NCBI GenBank assembly: GCA_029263395.1
Contig: JAJCXO010000090.1
Coordinates: forward strand, 1-53,863
DNA: 53,863 nt
Reading direction: 5' to 3'
Source of the DNA: Acidobacteriota bacterium
Lineage (GTDB): Bacteria > Acidobacteriota > Thermoanaerobaculia > Multivoradales > J023
In this document: in pieces, positions 51,228 to 53,863 of the stretch
Layout of the letters: each line of letters starts with the position of its first letter
Numbering within the stretch: the first letter of the stretch is position 1
Translations under genes and position numbers: made by a program
Notes under the pieces: model-generated
What the model was told of the DNA's origin: nothing
Seen by the model: only the letters and a program-made list of their open reading frames with translations
Databases searched by the model: none

Positions 51228-51982
51228 TTTTCAACCTCTAAAGCGGCGGTTGGACGACCTGGATTGAAATCCAGAAACTCCCTTTTTGAGGTTCCGCAAG
51301 CCAGGCAACCGGGCCCAGAAGGCTGACGCCCGGCAAGATAGGCCGAGGCGGTCGCGAGCACCGCGTCCGAGATCGCTAGTTGGTCGACGTCAGCCAGAGC
51401 TTGCAACACTTCTGCGGAGTAGTAGGCCTCGCTCGGCGAGTCGATTTCGAATCCCCATCCACCATCGAGTTGCTGGCTGGCCTGGAGATCGTCCAGCAGC
51501 GTCACGATATCGAGCAGATAGGTGCTTTCTTCGAGCACCAGGGCCTGCACTGCAAACGCGGTGTCGAGTACATTGGCCTGGTGACTGCCGAAGGCCCCCA
51601 TGCCGGAACCGTTGCGAAACCCTCCGAGGGTAGCGAGCAATGTGCTGGCATCGAGACCAGCCGCTGACAGAGCCACCGCTCGCCGGGAGCGAAAGTGGGT
51701 GTTCTGCTCGGCTACGCCGTCGAGATAACCCGCCGCCGCGGCCAACGCCGAAGTCGAGGCTGGGCGGCCTTGCAGCGCCACAATAGTTGCCGCGGAGTCC
51801 ACTGGCTGCAGCTCGGTGATGGCGCCCAATGAGCCGTCGAGGTTCTGCTGCGTCAGCAGCCAACCTTCGGCTTGATCGACTGCCACATCGATCTGGCAAA
51901 AAGCCGGGGCCGCCATCGACAACGACAGCGCGATCGCAACCATGAGCGAAAGGAAACGAAAACTCTCGGTGATCTTCAGCAT
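51212..51982 (-). CDS. Secreted alpha/alpha-toroid (prenyltransferase/squalene-cyclase repeat) protein
   Basis: A 256-residue exported protein. The signal peptide is at about 1-30 (cleavage at AFCQ). Repeats of the terpenoid-cyclase/prenyltransferase toroid kind follow: QAEGWLLTQQNLDGSLG, LDTAFAVQALVLEE, LQASQQLDGGWGFEIDSPSE, YYSAEVLQALADV. It is too short for a full cyclase and lacks a DxDD motif, so it is more likely a binding or complement-like toroid. The last 40 residues (after AGRQPSG) no longer fit the repeat, and at DNA level resemble a family B repeat end, so the gene may be truncated. The ATG at 51982 starts the signal peptide; a start at 52024 is possible. Confidence 0.7.
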   Translation of the reverse strand: MLKITESFRFLSLMVAIALSLSMAAPAFCQIDVAVDQAEGWLLTQQNLDGSLGAITELQPVDSAATIVALQGRPASTSALAAAAGYLDGVAEQNTHFRSRRAVALSAAGLDASTLLATLGGFRNGSGMGAFGSHQANVLDTAFAVQALVLEESTYLLDIVTLLDDLQASQQLDGGWGFEIDSPSEAYYSAEVLQALADVDQLAISDAVLATASAYLAGRQPSGPGCLACGTSKREFLDFNPGRPTAALEVEKCYEV

Positions 51983-52284
51983 GATGTAAAACTCGCGAGT
52001 TGCGATGAAGCAAGCGCTGGGCACAACGGATCGATCAATTGATCGACAGACCCTCGGCAGGCATCTCGTTCGAAACGGCCGGTTCGCCGAAAAGAGATAA
52101 AGAACAACAACAAACCTTTCTCAAAAGGCTTAACAAACTCGGATCGCAAAATGCTCGGCAGATCCCACGATCTCGCTCAGCGTCTCGGATCCAAGCCCCT
52201 CTGAACTCGCTAACCTGACGGCACGAGAGCAAAATCTATTTCTGGAGTTCTGGTGACGATAGTCCGCCAGCATTAAGCCGCACG

Positions 52285-52479
52285 TTACGAAACCAGATTA
52301 CGTAAGTCTTCCCATAGTTGAGGGGGCGCAAACCAGCGTCGGAAGTGCTCATAGCCGATCGAAGCAAAGCGTCTGGACCGTTCTGACGGGTTGGAAAGAT
52401 CAATATAGACATTACCGACAATGGAACTCGGCGCAGATTCTGCCCATTCGCCTCGTGTCAAAGCAGGAACAATCTGCCC
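52285..52479 (-). pseudogene. Possible gene fragment without a good start
   Basis: The minus-strand frame between a TGA (52480-52482) and a TAA (52285-52287) encodes about 65 residues: QIVPALTRGEWAESAPSSIV, then YIDLSNPSERSRRFASIGYE and a Trp-rich end with FAPPQLWEDLRNLV. The mix of residues looks like real protein, but the only start is a TTG (52459-52461). No family is recognised; it may be the end of a lost gene. The rest of the 51983-52610 gap holds no gene. Confidence 0.35.
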
Positions 52480-52610
52480 TCATCTACCTCCCCTCATGAC
52501 GGCCCTAGAGGTTCCTGTTCTAGGCCCCGTGCGAAACTTTGTCTGCCGCTTTCCCGTATCGACTATTATTCCCCTCACCATCTAAGGGGAACGACTCGGG
52601 AGAATCTATC

Positions 52611-52955
52611 GTGGCGAACCATCGCAGCAGCCTCAAGCTCATCCAGGGCACAGTCGACATCCTGATCCTCAAGACCCTCACCCAGGGGCCTCATCATGGT
52701 TATGGAATCTCAGCCTGGATCAGGAGCCGGACCGACGGTGACCTGGGTATCGAAGACGCGGCGCTGTACCAGGCGCTCCATCGCCTGGAGCACCGCGGAC
52801 TGGTGATCAGCGAGTGGGGCCTTTCGGACAACAACCGACGGGCGAAGTTTTACGAGATCACCTCCAAGGGGCGGCACCAGCTGGTTGAAGAGTCCGCCAC
52901 TTGGCAACGTTATGCCCGAGCCGTTTTTACGGTTCTTGAGACTGCATCGGGATAG
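52611..52955 (+). CDS. PadR-family transcriptional regulator
   Basis: A 114-residue winged-helix protein of the short PadR type: LIQGTVDILILKTLTQGPHH, GYGISAWIRSRTDGDLGIED, ALYQALHRLEHRGLVISEWG and AKFYEITSKGRHQLVEE. It starts with GTG (52611), with GGGAG upstream. It ends 6 bp before an ADOP permease gene. PadR-ADOP pairs are a known arrangement in acidobacteria, where the regulator probably represses its own operon until a ligand binds. Confidence 0.92.
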   Translation: MANHRSSLKLIQGTVDILILKTLTQGPHHGYGISAWIRSRTDGDLGIEDAALYQALHRLEHRGLVISEWGLSDNNRRAKFYEITSKGRHQLVEESATWQRYARAVFTVLETASG

Positions 52956-52961
52956 AGGACG

Positions 52962-53863
52962 ATGCGACGAGTACGGGGCATGGCCCTGCGATTCCGCTTT
53001 CCTTGGCGCACGCGCAGCGAAATCCGCCGCGAGGTTGACGAGGAGCTACGTTTTCATCTCGACCTGCGGGCCGAGGAGCTCGAGCGCAGCGGACTTTCGC
53101 CCCAGGACGCCGAGAGTGAAGCTCTACGGCAGTTTGGAGATTTTGAAGCCACCCGCAAAAGCCTCGCCAACCGCGGCAGGTGGGGTGAGCAACAGACGAG
53201 GAGACGCACGATGTTCGAGGACTTTTGGCGCGACCTACGGTATGCCTGGCGTTCATTGACCCGCAACCCCGGATTCACAACGATCGCGGTGGTAGTCCTC
53301 GCTCTCGGCATCGGCGCCAACTCGGCGATGTTCAGCGTCATCAACATGCTGATGGTGCGCCAAGTGAACGTCGAAAAGCCCGACGAGTTGCTCGGTGTTT
53401 ACAGCCAGAACGTCGAACGGCCGGACGCCTACAGATCGTTCTCTTATCCCGAGTATCTCGACATCCGCGACCAGAGCTCGGTCTTCACCGACCTTGCGGC
53501 CCACACCATCGCCATCGTTGGCGTCGCCGAGGGCGACGTCACCCGGCGAGTCATGGCGGGCCTCGTTTCGACTAACTATTTCGACACGTTCGGGGTGCCG
53601 GTAGGTCGCGGCCGCAGCTTCGAGACAGCCGAGGAGAGGCCAGGTAGCAACGTGCCAGTGGCGGTGCTGAGCTACGACTTCTGGGTCCGCCGCGGCATGG
53701 ATCCGAACATCCTCGGATCGACCTTGCGCATCAACGGCATCTTGGTCAACGTCGTCGGTGTCGCCGCCGAAGGTTTCACCGGCTCGACGGCGATCTTCTC
53801 TCCCGATCTGTGGCTACCCCTAGGCCTCTATGAGCGCGTCGCCGGGGCCCCCGGTGGCGGCAC
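52962..53863 (+). CDS. MacB/FtsX-type ABC permease (ADOP), 3' truncated by the window edge
   Basis: The frame opens at the ATG at 52962 (AGAGGA just upstream) and runs off the end; about 300 residues are visible. The N-terminal cytoplasmic segment reads RSEIRREVDEELRFHLDLRA (a permease-prefix domain typical of PadR-linked ADOPs). Then come DFWRDLRYAWRSLTRNPGFT, a membrane helix (TTIAVVVLALGIGANSAMFS) and the start of the MacB periplasmic domain (SFSYPEYLDIRDQSSVF, VAVLSYDFWVRRG). It differs from the complete permease at 34448 by having the prefix domain. No ATPase is visible. Confidence 0.93.
   Translation, partial: MRRVRGMALRFRFPWRTRSEIRREVDEELRFHLDLRAEELERSGLSPQDAESEALRQFGDFEATRKSLANRGRWGEQQTRRRTMFEDFWRDLRYAWRSLTRNPGFTTIAVVVLALGIGANSAMFSVINMLMVRQVNVEKPDELLGVYSQNVERPDAYRSFSYPEYLDIRDQSSVFTDLAAHTIAIVGVAEGDVTRRVMAGLVSTNYFDTFGVPVGRGRSFETAEERPGSNVPVAVLSYDFWVRRGMDPNILGSTLRINGILVNVVGVAAEGFTGSTAIFSPDLWLPLGLYERVAGAPGGG

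Overview
The window is a high-G+C bacterial chromosome segment that most resembles an acidobacterium (Thermoanaerobaculia-like). This is inferred from its gene families, not from a marker gene. The supporting features are two ECF sigma / membrane Ser-Thr kinase-TPR pairs, MacB/FtsX-type 'ADOP' permeases (one behind a PadR regulator), a propeller-type sensor kinase with a NarL-type regulator, an EtfD-like membrane Fe-S oxidoreductase, and many secreted proteins of unknown function.

Layout. 1-2.5 kb: the end of a Cys-rich secreted protein converging on a FadL-like outer-membrane protein. 2.7-6.6 kb: an ECF sigma factor and kinase-TPR pair, bracketed on both sides by two copies each of a structured repeat (family A). 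6.6-9.2 kb: a YdeI/OmdA protein, a DinB-family remnant, a small Cys-rich secreted peptide and about 1.1 kb with no recognisable gene. 9.2-12.4 kb: a large Cys-containing secreted protein, a membrane-anchored DsbA-like thiol oxidoreductase, a second small six-Cys secreted peptide and three strong hairpins. 12.4-20 kb: a beta-helix protein, then a sensor kinase bracketed by inverted copies of a second repeat (family B), an OmpA-type protein, an unknown protein and the response regulator. 20-23 kb: secreted proteins, including one joined by a Ser-Asp linker to a SnoaL-like domain. 23-29.7 kb: five minus-strand genes, read as AAA ATPase, TOPRIM-like protein, fused NuoE-NuoF, erythromycin-esterase-like protein and lipase-like membrane hydrolase. 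29.8-34.3 kb: an ANKH/MATE-like transporter, a family B copy, then thiC-tauE behind a TPP riboswitch. 34.4-42.5 kb: an ADOP permease, a secreted propeller-like protein and a second kinase/ECF pair. 43-49.8 kb: a secreted RTX-repeat protein, a 1421-residue multi-domain secreted protein and the EtfD-like protein. 49.9-53.9 kb: tRNA-His, an integrase remnant, a gene frameshifted at a homopolymer, an alpha/alpha-toroid protein and a PadR-ADOP pair cut by the window end.

The strongest unexplained signal is the pair of repeat families. Both are foldback elements whose stems differ between copies by compensatory changes. Both share an outer sequence close to CTAGATCC-ATCCAG, and the TAG in it is the actual stop codon of several neighbouring genes. 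They bracket two signalling modules. The AAA/TOPRIM pair is the best candidate for an unrecognised defence-type system.

All functional assignments come from reading translated sequence and motifs; no search was run.
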